A stretch of 64,000 nucleotides of DNA from contig NZ_CP121650.1 of the NCBI RefSeq assembly GCF_029714405.1, positions 2,485,001-2,549,000 on the forward strand, read 5' to 3'. Source of the DNA: Bradyrhizobium sp. CB82. Lineage in GTDB: Bacteria; Pseudomonadota; Alphaproteobacteria; Rhizobiales; Xanthobacteraceae. Both the position numbers and the translations under genes were made by a program. Within the stretch, counting starts at the first letter, position 1, and each line of letters starts with the position of its first letter. Positions 36,802 to 45,491 of the stretch are shown piece after piece. The notes below the pieces were generated by a model, which saw nothing but the letters and a program-made list of their open reading frames with translations, was not told the DNA's origin and made no database searches.

Positions 36802-37773
36802 ATGAATGCGATCCTCGTGGGATTGGGGCTTGGCCTAGCTCTGTCCGCCGCGCCGCTCACAACGTGGGCGCAAGCTGATGATGCGCCGCCCGCTTGGGCG
36901 TATCCGGTAAACCCGCCGGATTTCAAAGTGCATCCCGACGATGGGGCGCCGCGGCATGTTCCCGACAGCACTGCCGCGTTCACGCTCACGCAGGCACGAG
37001 ATCTATTCTTCGCCCTCGATTGGCATCCTTCGGACCACCCGCCGCTGCCGGATATCGTCGCTCATGGCCGCAAGCCGGACGTAATGGCGTGCGGCGTGTG
37101 TCACCGGGCGGATGGGCCGGGCGGGCCGGAAAATAGCGGCATTGCCGGCCTTTCCGCGCAGTACATCGTTCAGCAGATGGCCGACTTCAAAAGCGGCGAG
37201 CGGACGACCTCCGTCCCGCAACGAATCCCGCCGCAGCTGATGATCAAGACTGCAAGGGGCATTACCGATACGGAAATCGAACAGGCAGCGGCCTATTTCT
37301 CCGGGTTGAAGCCGCGGGCAGTGATCAAGGTGGTGGAGACCGCCACCGTACCGAAGACCCGTGTCGCCGGGTGGTTTCTCGCGGCCTTACCGGGCGGGGA
37401 GATGGAGCCGATCGCCGGTCGCATCATCGAGGTTCCGGAGGATCTGGAGCGCTTCGAGATGCGCGACGCGCGATCGCCCTTCATCGCCTACGTGCCGCCT
37501 GGGAGCGTCGAACAGGGCCGACAACTCGCTACCACCGGCGGCAACGGAAAGAGCGCGCCATGCACGATCTGCCATGGGCCCGAACTGAGCGGAGTGGGAC
37601 CGATCCCCGGCCTCGCTGGACGCTCGCCGAGCTACCTCGTGCGGCAACTCTACGATTTTCAGCACGGCACGCGGGCCGGTCCATGGAGCCCGCTGATGGC
37701 GACCAATGTGAGCAAGCTGACGCTCGACGACATGGTGGCGCTAGCCGCCTACGCGGCGTCCCTTCAGCCCTGA
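36802..37773 (+). CDS. Diheme cytochrome c, periplasmic
   Basis: A 323-residue exported cytochrome. The signal peptide MNAILVGLGLGLALSAAPLT is followed by two heme-attachment motifs, CGVCH at 97-101 and CTICH at 254-258. Each is followed by a cytochrome-c4/c553-like helical pattern (ENSGIAGLSAQYIVQQMADF and VGPIPGLAGRSPSYLVRQLY). Met ligands are plausible in LMIKTARG and WSPLMATN. It would carry electrons to or from a periplasmic dehydrogenase. GGGGAGG at 36789-36795 decides the start. No dehydrogenase partner is adjacent. It stands just right of the 186-bp repeat. Confidence 0.9.
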   Translation: MNAILVGLGLGLALSAAPLTTWAQADDAPPAWAYPVNPPDFKVHPDDGAPRHVPDSTAAFTLTQARDLFFALDWHPSDHPPLPDIVAHGRKPDVMACGVCHRADGPGGPENSGIAGLSAQYIVQQMADFKSGERTTSVPQRIPPQLMIKTARGITDTEIEQAAAYFSGLKPRAVIKVVETATVPKTRVAGWFLAALPGGEMEPIAGRIIEVPEDLERFEMRDARSPFIAYVPPGSVEQGRQLATTGGNGKSAPCTICHGPELSGVGPIPGLAGRSPSYLVRQLYDFQHGTRAGPWSPLMATNVSKLTLDDMVALAAYAASLQP

Positions 37774-38201
37774 GTCGACGTGCCGATGCTGGATTACCTG
37801 CGCGAAGTCGCCAAGGCGAAAGCCGAGCTGGCCGTGGTCGACCTAAAGGGCGGCTCACCGCCCACGCGAGCCGACCTGTGAACCGGGTACAAAGTGATCT
37901 TCTGCGCGCGCTTGAGGTCGCGTGGGAGCCAACATCCGTTTAGGGTCAATCTCGACATTCTTGCAGTTGGCCAGCCACGTCCGATCTACCCAAACTTCAG
38001 ACATACCGCTGCACTGCGCCAACTGAAGCGATCAGCCATCAGCCCACTTGGCAGCGTGAATTTGTGATGCCCGCTATTCCGGCTGTCGCGACCACGCCGG
38101 TATTTTGCTGTCGGTTGACGAGTGAACGCCCCAATACACCGATTGCAATGGCGCTCGCGGCCTCTTAGCCTTGTCGAGAAAACAACCGGGGAGGATAGAC
38201 C
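37774..38201. other. Intergenic stretch with a 31-codon open frame
   Basis: No confident gene. A short frame at 37786-37881 (+) reads MLDYLREVAKAKAELAVVDL and ends after PTRADL. It looks like coding sequence by codon use and begins 12 bp after the cytochrome stop, so it could be a remnant or a small peptide. The rest has lower GC and no visible signal except the ribosome site of the next gene at about 38190. Confidence 0.35.
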
Positions 38202-39179
38202 ATGGAAATCCAGGCCTTCGGTTATCTCGGCGTCGGCGCGTCGAACCTCGATGATTGGGCCGCGTTCGCCACATCAAACGTTGGCATGCAGGCCGTGGAC
38301 CGCGCCAGCTCGATGCGTGCCTTCCGTATGGACGACCGCAAACAGCGCCTGTTCATCGACCGGGCCATTGAGCCGGGCGCTCGGGTCTTCGGCTGGGAAG
38401 TCGCCAATGCCGCGGCTCTCGACTCGCTCGCTGCCCGCCTTGAAGCCGCCGGCGTCGCCGTGAAGCACGAACCCGCAGCGCTGGCCGATCAGCGCTGTGT
38501 GACGGACCTGATCTCCTTCGCTGATCCCGCCGGCAATCGTTTGGAAGCCTTCCACGGCGCCCAGGTAGCTGACACTGTCTTTAAGCCTGGCCGCGACGTC
38601 TCCGGCTTCCGTACCGGCCCACAAGGCATGGGCCACACCCTTCTAACATTCCCCGACATCGATGCCGCCCTGGCCTTCTACAAGGACCTGCTGGGGTTTC
38701 GCATCAGCGACTTCATGGTTGCCCCGCTGAAGGCCTACTTCATGCATGTCAACGCACGCCACCACAGCGTGGCTCTCGTGGCCGCGCCGGTGCGCAGCAT
38801 GCATCACCTGCTCGTCGAGTACTATCAGCTCGACGATGTCGGCCAGGGCTACGATCTGCTGCAGAGCACCCCGGAGCAAATCGTCGCCACACTCGGCCGC
38901 CATCCCAACGACCTCATGACGTCGTATTACATGCGCACCCCGTCGGATATCTACGTGGAATGCGGCTGGGGTGGCAGGGAGGTCGACGACGTAACGCCAC
39001 CCGTGGAGATGACCAACCTTGGCAGCTTCTGGGGCCACAAGGGCCTGTTCGAGGACATCGGCGCGCCCACCCCACGTGCTGAGACGCGCCGCGCCACTGT
39101 TCAGGTGATGGAAGGCAACTACGAACGCATGGCTGGCACCTGTCCGTGGTGGGATGCGATGCGCGGCAAGACCCGCTAA
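38202..39179 (+). CDS. Type I extradiol dioxygenase-like VOC protein (BphC-like)
   Basis: A 325-residue two-domain vicinal-oxygen-chelate protein. The N-terminal domain (about 1-130) lacks metal ligands as in BphC. The C-terminal domain has the Fe/Mn triad H145 (QGMGHTLLTF), H202 (SMHHLLVEY) and E253 (DIYVECGWGG), with a second-shell His at 187/188 (ARHHSVAL). Such enzymes cleave catechol-type rings next to the hydroxyls. No ring-hydroxylating or hydrolase partner is nearby, so the substrate is unknown. GGGGAGGA at 38189-38196 and ATG 38202 fit. Codon use is a little different from the backbone, which suggests transfer. Confidence 0.9.
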   Translation: MEIQAFGYLGVGASNLDDWAAFATSNVGMQAVDRASSMRAFRMDDRKQRLFIDRAIEPGARVFGWEVANAAALDSLAARLEAAGVAVKHEPAALADQRCVTDLISFADPAGNRLEAFHGAQVADTVFKPGRDVSGFRTGPQGMGHTLLTFPDIDAALAFYKDLLGFRISDFMVAPLKAYFMHVNARHHSVALVAAPVRSMHHLLVEYYQLDDVGQGYDLLQSTPEQIVATLGRHPNDLMTSYYMRTPSDIYVECGWGGREVDDVTPPVEMTNLGSFWGHKGLFEDIGAPTPRAETRRATVQVMEGNYERMAGTCPWWDAMRGKTR

Positions 39180-40080
39180 CGCCGTGTTCGGCGCTGAAAG
39201 CATTGCCCGGACCTCGATGTCTCAGTCGGTCACGAGCGTCGCCATCTGCAACACTCGGCTGTCCGTCGACTTCCGCTACGCCCCGTTCGCGACCGAGGTC
39301 TGGTGGCGGTGCAAACGTCGCGAAGGCACAGAAGCGGAAGTCGCCGTAATCAGATCAGTGGAATTGATAATTGAGCGTTAGCGTCACGGATTGATTGGTG
39401 ACCCGCTCTTGGGCGTTCAAGACAGCAGACCCAGAGGTCGACAACGTCCCATTCTGGTTGAATACAGTGACCGTGTCGGAGATGGTGAAGCTCGTGGAAC
39501 GCGCATAGGTGTAGGCAAAATCTAAGAACCAGCCGCTGGCAAAGGAATAGGTAGTACCAATTTGCGCCGCGCCGCCCCACACCCAATTCTGATTAAATAC
39601 GGTGATCGGCAGGCTGGTGGGGAACGTTCCTCTCAACGACTGGGTGGCAAAGGGAATCCCATTGATAAAATTGGACTCCACGCCGAACAGGGCCGGACCG
39701 CCACCGGCGTATAGCGTAAAATTGCCGAATGCCCGGCCGATGGTGCCGATAAGCGAAAACTGATGCTTGAGATTGATTTCCGCTGGGCTGATCGCCAAGA
39801 ACCCAGTGATAGGTCCAGAGGTTCCGGCGTTCGGTCCGCTTACTACGGTGCCGGTCCCATTCTGCGGAATGCTCACGTTCTGCTTCGAGTCGACGTTTGC
39901 GTATTTATAATTGAACTTGAGCCCAGCCAGCCAGTCGCCCCCGGCAAACGGATGCATATAGCCGAACTGAACATCGGGGGCGAAACCGGATTTGTTTCGA
40001 TTGTAGTCGAAAAAGGGACCACCCTCTTGCCCTTGGGCGGTTAGCACCCCCGCATCAAATACACTGATGAGGCCGGATAC

Positions 40081-41508
40081 GGGATGTCCCGGGTTCTGTT
40101 GAATTTCTGAAGAGGTCGGCGTTGCCCACCTTGAGCCGGTAGGCTCGGGGTGCTGATTCCACAAAGGAGAGCAACGCCATGACGAGAGATATCACACCGG
40201 CTGGTTGGCCGGCGACCGGGGCTGTGGACGAAGCGTTTGCAGAAGTGCGGGCGAGCTTCGATCGGTTCTGCCTTGCGGCAGGGATCGAGGCGCTCGGCAC
40301 GATGATGGAGGCGGATGTCACGGCGGCCTGCGGGCCGCGCCACGGTCGCGACGCGGCGCGGCGGGCGCACCGTTGGGGCCGAACGCGGGGACGGATCGGC
40401 TTCCACGGCGGCAAGATCGAGGTCGAGCGCCCGCGGGTCCGGGGCGTGGACGGCCGCGAGGTCACGATCCCGAGCTGGGAAACGGCGGCGGAGGAGGACT
40501 GGCTCGGTCGCTGGGCGATGAACCTGATGCTGATCAATGTGTCGACGCGCCGGTTCGGCCGCGCTGTCCGGCTGCCCGAGGGTGACGTGCCGGCACCGCC
40601 CGGATCGGGGGTTTCGAAGTCGGCGGCCTCGCGGAGGTTCGTAGCGCTGTCGGCGGCGCGGCTGGCCGACTTCATGGCTGCCGATCTGTCCGCGCTCGAC
40701 CTTCTGGTGGTCCAAATCGACGGGCTGCATCTCGGCGACGATCTCGTGCTGGTGGCCGCGATCGGGGTTGACGGCGAAGGCAACAAGCATCCGCTGGCGC
40801 TGGTGGAAGGGGCGACCGAGAACGCCGCAACGGTTCAGGCCCTGCTGGACAACCTGGTCTCGCGCGGGCTCGACCCGACGGTGCCAAGACTGTTCATCGC
40901 CGACGGCGCGAAGGCGTTGTCGAAGGCGATCCGCCGCACCTTCGGTTCGGCCGCTGCGATCCAGCGCTGCCAGATCCACAAGGCGCGCAACATCATGGAA
41001 CGCCTGCCGAAAGAGCATCATGCGGCCACCCGTCGGGTGCTGCGCCAGGCCTGGGAGCTCGATGACGCCGACAAGGCTGAAAAATTGATCCGCAATCTCG
41101 CGCGTCGACTCGACCAGCAATGGCCCGGCGTAGCGGCCAGCATCCTCGAAGGCCTCGACGAAATCCTGACTGTCGTCCGGTTGAAGCTGCCGAAGGAGCT
41201 TCGTCGATCGCTCGCTTGTACCAACATCGCCGAGAACATGATGGGCACCATTCGCCGCGTCACGCGCAACGTCAAACGCTGGCGGGATGCCGGCATGGCC
41301 TTGCGATGGGTCGCGGCCGGCATGATCGAGGCCAACAAGGGCTTCCGACGATTGAAGGCGCATAAGCAATTGTCGGTTTTGCGTGCGGCCCTTCAAGCTC
41401 GCCACAATCGCATGACGATCAACCCCGTTGCCCACGTCACGAGGGCCGCGTAACATTCATTCCGGCAACGTCGGCCCGACGTAGTTCAACAGCGATCGGG
41501 ACATCCCC
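40081..41508 (+). mobile_element. IS256-family insertion sequence
   Basis: A 1428-bp element. The left end begins GGGATGTCCCGGGTTCTG and the right end, on the opposite strand, begins GGGGATGTCCCGATCGCTG, giving imperfect inverted repeats that share GGGATGTCCCG and CTGTTGAA with a one-base offset. The 9-bp sequence GCCGGATAC occurs directly on both sides (40072-40080 and 41509-41517) as a target duplication. One transposase gene, complete, lies inside. Confidence 0.95.
40179..41453 (+). CDS. IS256-family (mutator-type) transposase
   Basis: A 424-residue DDE transposase, intact. The catalytic triad is D181 (VVQIDGLHLG), D242 (LFIADGAKAL) and E352 (NIAENMMG). The family signature C-x2-H (QRCQIHKARNIMERLP, C264 and H267) lies between the second Asp and the Glu. 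The N-terminal region (RRAHRWGRTRGRIGFHGGKI) is basic and probably binds the inverted repeats. GAGAG at 40166-40170 precedes ATG 40179. An intact reading frame and clean target duplication suggest the element may still be active. Confidence 0.96.
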   Translation: MTRDITPAGWPATGAVDEAFAEVRASFDRFCLAAGIEALGTMMEADVTAACGPRHGRDAARRAHRWGRTRGRIGFHGGKIEVERPRVRGVDGREVTIPSWETAAEEDWLGRWAMNLMLINVSTRRFGRAVRLPEGDVPAPPGSGVSKSAASRRFVALSAARLADFMAADLSALDLLVVQIDGLHLGDDLVLVAAIGVDGEGNKHPLALVEGATENAATVQALLDNLVSRGLDPTVPRLFIADGAKALSKAIRRTFGSAAAIQRCQIHKARNIMERLPKEHHAATRRVLRQAWELDDADKAEKLIRNLARRLDQQWPGVAASILEGLDEILTVVRLKLPKELRRSLACTNIAENMMGTIRRVTRNVKRWRDAGMALRWVAAGMIEANKGFRRLKAHKQLSVLRAALQARHNRMTINPVAHVTRAA

Positions 41509-41932
41509 GCCGGATACGCCCTGCAGCGATTGGTCGAAATGGGTCCAGTTATAGCTGCCGCCCACACCGATATAGAACCCGGACCAATCCCACTTAGCAG
41601 GCGGCGGCGCTGACGGAAGAGCTTTGACGGCCATATCAGCGGCAAAGACAGCGGCGCTTGTTGCTACGATTAAAGCGCTCCCGCAAATAATGGAAATAAG
41701 TCGGTTGCTCATTTGACCACCCCCCAACAAATTCTCATTGCCGTTCGCGGCGATTGCAATTCGGAACCTTTCCAAGAGGCGGCGCACCCCCGGATTTCCG
41801 GCCGGTGTTGCCCCGTAGCAACGTCCGCCTTGGATCACTTTCGATCGAGTCCGGATGGGTTTGCCTGTCAAACCCTTCCGCTCCACCCCACAGCGGACAT
41901 TTCCACATCGCCCGCGTCATATGAGTACAGGC

Positions 41933-43609
41933 CTAGCCGGCGAGCTTCCGGACAGCCTCGTCGACGCTGTGGAAGACGCGGTCGCTCGGTAGCGCGTCGT
42001 AAAGCCGAAAGCGTTCGAACGCGTTCTGCGCGCGGACCGACTCCAGCCGCGCGACAGCGATGGTGACGCCTTGCTGGTTACACGTCTTGAAGACCTCCAG
42101 CAGGACCTGGGCCGCGGTGAAGTCGATCTCGACCATGCCGCTTGCTTCCAGCACGATCAGCTTCGGCGTCGCGGTCTTCAAGAGATCGGCGACGTCGTTG
42201 CGGAAACCCGGCGCGTTGAGGAACGACAGCGGTGCCTGCAATCCGATTACGGCGACGCCGGGGACGCGCTCGCCCGCGATATGCGGATGCGCCGGCCACC
42301 AGATCGTGGTGCCCGGCACGCGATCGAACTCGACGAGCTCGGCGCGCGTCGTGCTCCAGATGCCGTGCAGGAGCGACAGCACGATGCCGAGGAACGCGCC
42401 CTGCTCGATCGGCAGCACGATGATCAGCGCGGCAGTGGTGAGGATCAGCAGGAACTCGCTGAAGGACTGGCGATAGATCGTGGCGATCTGCTTCACGCGG
42501 ATGATCCGGAGCGCGACGAACAGCAGGATGCCGCCGAGCGCCGCGTCCGGCACGTGCTGCAACAGCCCGGTGCCGAAGGCGAGCAGCGCCAGCACGATCA
42601 GCGCCGCGGCGAGGCCTGACAGTTGCGACTGCCCACCGGTCTCGACCACGATGCCTGTGCGCGGCGGGCTGGCATTCACAGGAAACGCGCCGAACACGCC
42701 GGCAAGCAGGCTGCCGGCGCCGGCGCCGAGGAAATCGCGGTCGACGTCGGCGGGCTTGTCGGGATCGGACGGAAACGATCGCGTGGTCGCCGCGGTCTGG
42801 ACCATCACGACGATGGTGATCACGAAGGCCAGCGGAACGAGGTGTACCCACGCCTCCGGGGCAAGCTCCGGCAAGGTCGGCATCGGCAGCGTGCCCGGGA
42901 CGGTGCCGACCACCTTCACGCCCTTGCCTTCGAGCCCGGCCCCGATCACCGCCAGCGTCGCGCCGACAAGTCCGATCAGCGCGCCGGGAATCTTGGCGCT
43001 GATCGTCTCGGCGAGGAACACGACGGCGAGCACGCCGAAGCCGATCAGGATCGTGTAGGGATTGGACCGGCCAAGCTCGCGCGCCAGCGTGCCGATGCGA
43101 TCGAGCGTCGGTCCGTTTGGCGCCTCCACGCCGAGCACGCCCGGCAGTTGCGAGACGATGATGTGGACGGAGATGCCGGCGAGAAAGCCGACCATCACCG
43201 GCACCGACAACAGATTCGCGATGCCGCCAAGGCGAAAGATGCCGCTAGCGACCAGCATCGCGCCGACCATCAGCGCGAGCGCGATCGCTAGCGATTGATA
43301 CTCCGGCGAGCCGGTCGCGGCGGCTGCCGCAAGGCCGCCGGCAAAGATCGGTGTGATGGTGGAATCGGCGCCGCAGGACAGGAAGCGGTTGCTGCCGAGC
43401 AGCGCAAAGCCGAGCGAGCCCGCCATGAAGGCGAAGAAGCCGATCTGCGGCTCGAAGCCGCCGAGCCGCGATGTCGCCATCTGCTCGGGGATGGCGATCG
43501 CCGCGAGCGTCAGGCCTGCCATCAGATCTCCCGGCAGCAGGCCAGCGCGATAGGACGAGAGCGACCGCAATAGCGGCCAGGATGGCTTGGCGTCAGCGTC
43601 TTGCGGCAT
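41933..43609 (-). CDS. SulP-family anion transporter with STAS domain
   Basis: A 558-residue inner-membrane carrier for sulfate, bicarbonate or dicarboxylates. The SLC26/SulP signature is present early (LLPGDLMAGLTLAAIAIPEQ and GSNRFLSCGADSTITPIFAG), and about 10-12 hydrophobic segments follow to about residue 410. The C-terminal STAS domain (about 435-555) has VAVIGLQAPLSFLNAPGFRN and LIVLEASGMVEIDFTAAQVL. Substrate cannot be told: no carbonic anhydrase or sulfur gene adjoins. Confidence 0.93.
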   Translation of the reverse strand: MPQDADAKPSWPLLRSLSSYRAGLLPGDLMAGLTLAAIAIPEQMATSRLGGFEPQIGFFAFMAGSLGFALLGSNRFLSCGADSTITPIFAGGLAAAAATGSPEYQSLAIALALMVGAMLVASGIFRLGGIANLLSVPVMVGFLAGISVHIIVSQLPGVLGVEAPNGPTLDRIGTLARELGRSNPYTILIGFGVLAVVFLAETISAKIPGALIGLVGATLAVIGAGLEGKGVKVVGTVPGTLPMPTLPELAPEAWVHLVPLAFVITIVVMVQTAATTRSFPSDPDKPADVDRDFLGAGAGSLLAGVFGAFPVNASPPRTGIVVETGGQSQLSGLAAALIVLALLAFGTGLLQHVPDAALGGILLFVALRIIRVKQIATIYRQSFSEFLLILTTAALIIVLPIEQGAFLGIVLSLLHGIWSTTRAELVEFDRVPGTTIWWPAHPHIAGERVPGVAVIGLQAPLSFLNAPGFRNDVADLLKTATPKLIVLEASGMVEIDFTAAQVLLEVFKTCNQQGVTIAVARLESVRAQNAFERFRLYDALPSDRVFHSVDEAVRKLAG

Positions 43610-43742
43610 CGATACGAATTCCCCGGCGACAATGGCGGGGAGCAGACTAACAGGAATCCAAAGATGTCAGGCGCTCATGAAGATGCCCGCAGGTCCCTGT
43701 GCATCTGCGGGCGCCTTCTCGATCTCAGCCTTTGTCACTAAC

Positions 43743-43848
43743 CCTCATGGTGGGGAGCGCGAAGCGCGTTTCGAACCATGAGGTCCTGCCCTGTGGCCCA
43801 CATCCTTCGAGACGCTTGCTTCGCAAGCCCCTCAGGATGAGGAGTTAG
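43743..43848. repeat. Palindromic repeat, family C copy 3
   Basis: Contains CCTCATGG, the stem GCGCGAAGCGCG, AACCATGAGG, CATCCTTCGAGACGCTTGC and CAGGATGAGGAG. Same orientation as the copy at 28303. It sits 21 bp from the caspase-like gene's 3' end. Confidence 0.88.
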
Positions 43849-43869
43849 AGCGTTTATGAAGCAGTAAGG

Positions 43870-45345
43870 CTACCTGCGATAATCGCCGTGGTTCATCTCG
43901 CCGCCGCGCCCGCCGCCCATTCCCATGCCGAGGCCAATTCCGACGCCGATGCCGATGCCTTGCATGACGGCGGCCGGTGGCGGCCCCGGGGGCGGAGCGC
44001 GCTCCACGACCACATCGTCCGGTGGAGGCCGGCGCTTCGGCGGCGTGTCGACGACCTTCCTCTTCGGCGGCGTGTCATCGACGCGCTTCTTGATGATCGG
44101 CGCCACGGTCGGATTGATCGGCGTTGCAGGAGTGGATGGCGTCGAACACGGGCAGGTCGGCGCCATCGCGACGGCAACCGGGACTGCAGCCGCCGCGGCG
44201 ACCGGGCCGTAGTTGCGGTTCTGCACGCGGAGCAGCAGCCTGCGCGCGGTCGCGGCAAGGTCGCTGCCGCCCCAGTTGGTGAGATAGGTCTCGTACGAGG
44301 CGCGGGTGTTGATCGCGACCGCTTGCTCCCACGCCATCATCTGGCGCCGGCGTTCCAGGATCATGCGCAGGCGCGCCGTGTAGGACGTTTGCGCGTATAG
44401 CTCAATATAGGCCTGATACGCAGGCACGCTGTCGTCGGCGATCACGAGATCGTAGGCGACCTTCGGCTCCTTGCCGCGCAGCTCCTGACGCCAGTCCTCG
44501 ACGCTGCGGCTTGCGCTGGCCAGCGCCGGCAAACCCGCGCCGGGAGCGGAGGGCTGCTGGGCGCTGCTCTCGCCGAAGAACTTGAAATCAGCGGTCAACG
44601 ACGAGCTTTCCCAGGGGATCTGCCGGCCGTCCGTCGACTGGGCGACGGCGACACGGATGCGCTTGAAGACTTCCTCGATCGGCAGGTTCGGCTGCTTGGC
44701 GATCGTCAGCGCCGCCGTGGTGTAGGGGCTGTCGATGCCGGAGCCGTCCTCGGCTTCCGCCCCCGGTGATGTCGAGTAGGAAATGAACGAGCCCGGTGCG
44801 CCGGCCCTGGTGTCGACGATGGCAAGCCCGTGGCCCGCGCCACTGAGCGCCGGGAACGGATTGTTGCGGCAGGCATCGAGCATGAAGATGCGCGCGCGCG
44901 TCGGCAGTGCGCCGAGCGTATTGAGCAGGTCGTTCAGCCGCACGCCCTGCAATGGAATGTCGGCCTCGCGCTTCGGATCGAGGTCGACCGGCACCAGATA
45001 GTTCTCGCCGTCGATCTGCAGGCCGTGGCCGGCATAGAACACCAGCGCGACGGTGTCGGCGCCGCTGGCGGCGACCTTGCCGGCGAAGTCGCTGATCGCC
45101 TGGCGCATCTCGTTCTGCGCGAGGTTGGGTGCGGTGGTGACGCTGAAGCCGGCGTTGCCGAGCAGTTCGGTCATGCCCTTGGCGTCGTTGGCGGCGTTGG
45201 GCAGTTCGGGCACTGCGCGATAGGCGGATTGGCCGATCACGAGCGCGAGCCGTGTTTCGGCAGAGACGTCCGTCACGGTGATGAGCTGCGAAAGAACGAG
45301 AAGGCTGGATGCAAGAAGCAGATTGCAAAGGGCCGGACGGCGCAT
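43870..45345 (-). CDS. Secreted caspase-like (peptidase C14) protein
   Basis: A 491-residue exported protein. After a signal sequence (to about residue 29, VTDVSA), a caspase p20-like domain spans about 32-260. Its catalytic dyad is present: H107 (ALVFYAGHGLQ) and C159 (FMLDACRNNPF). A linker with helical pairs (VEDWRQELRGKEPKVAYDLV, TARLRMILERRRQMMAWEQA) follows, then a Pro-rich stretch (TPPKRKVVDTPPKRRPPPDD) and a Gly/Met-rich C-terminus (GIGIGVGIGLGMGMGGGRGG). It belongs to the bacterial orthocaspases, which cut after Lys/Arg or acidic residues; the target is unknown. No second subunit or toxin gene is adjacent. Confidence 0.9.
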   Translation of the reverse strand: MRRPALCNLLLASSLLVLSQLITVTDVSAETRLALVIGQSAYRAVPELPNAANDAKGMTELLGNAGFSVTTAPNLAQNEMRQAISDFAGKVAASGADTVALVFYAGHGLQIDGENYLVPVDLDPKREADIPLQGVRLNDLLNTLGALPTRARIFMLDACRNNPFPALSGAGHGLAIVDTRAGAPGSFISYSTSPGAEAEDGSGIDSPYTTAALTIAKQPNLPIEEVFKRIRVAVAQSTDGRQIPWESSSLTADFKFFGESSAQQPSAPGAGLPALASASRSVEDWRQELRGKEPKVAYDLVIADDSVPAYQAYIELYAQTSYTARLRMILERRRQMMAWEQAVAINTRASYETYLTNWGGSDLAATARRLLLRVQNRNYGPVAAAAAVPVAVAMAPTCPCSTPSTPATPINPTVAPIIKKRVDDTPPKRKVVDTPPKRRPPPDDVVVERAPPPGPPPAAVMQGIGIGVGIGLGMGMGGGRGGEMNHGDYRR

Positions 45346-45491
45346 GGTGTCACCTCCATCGGCAATGCGCGCGAGGGTGACAGCTTTTCTAGCTGTGTGT
45401 CATGACGGAGTCTGTGCGCTAGCTCACGCTGACACGTGCGGCAAATTGGGCAGGTCTGCTGCCGGAGATGCCACCCTGGGTGGTGGCGTTG

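Larger units (their letters stand above)
39355..41712 (-). pseudogene. Porin-like outer-membrane protein split by IS256 element
   Basis: The 5' part (41509-41712) encodes a signal peptide (MSNRLISIICGSALIVATSA) and AKWDWSGFYIGVGGSYNWTH, the start of an OmpA/Omp25-like eight-stranded barrel. The 3' part (39355-40071) continues with FAPDVQFGYMHPFAGGDWLA, LAISPAEINLKHQFSLIGTI, YTYARSTSFTISDTV and ends SVTLTLNYQFH, whose terminal aromatic residue (Phe then His) fits a barrel end. Removing the element and one 9-bp target copy rejoins ...LQGVSG and LISVFDAG... in frame, giving 306 residues. The disruption seems recent. This is a null allele unless the element excises precisely. Confidence 0.93.

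Noticed and set aside
41437..41886. Minus-strand frame of 149 codons reading from upstream DNA through the porin start into IS256
   Set aside because: Only the part from ATG 41712 to 41509 is the porin gene; the upstream part lacks coding character and the downstream part is element DNA.
43870..45345. Caspase-like gene as part of an abortive-infection defence system
   Set aside because: It has a signal peptide and no adjacent sensor, effector or pore gene, so a defence role is not supported.
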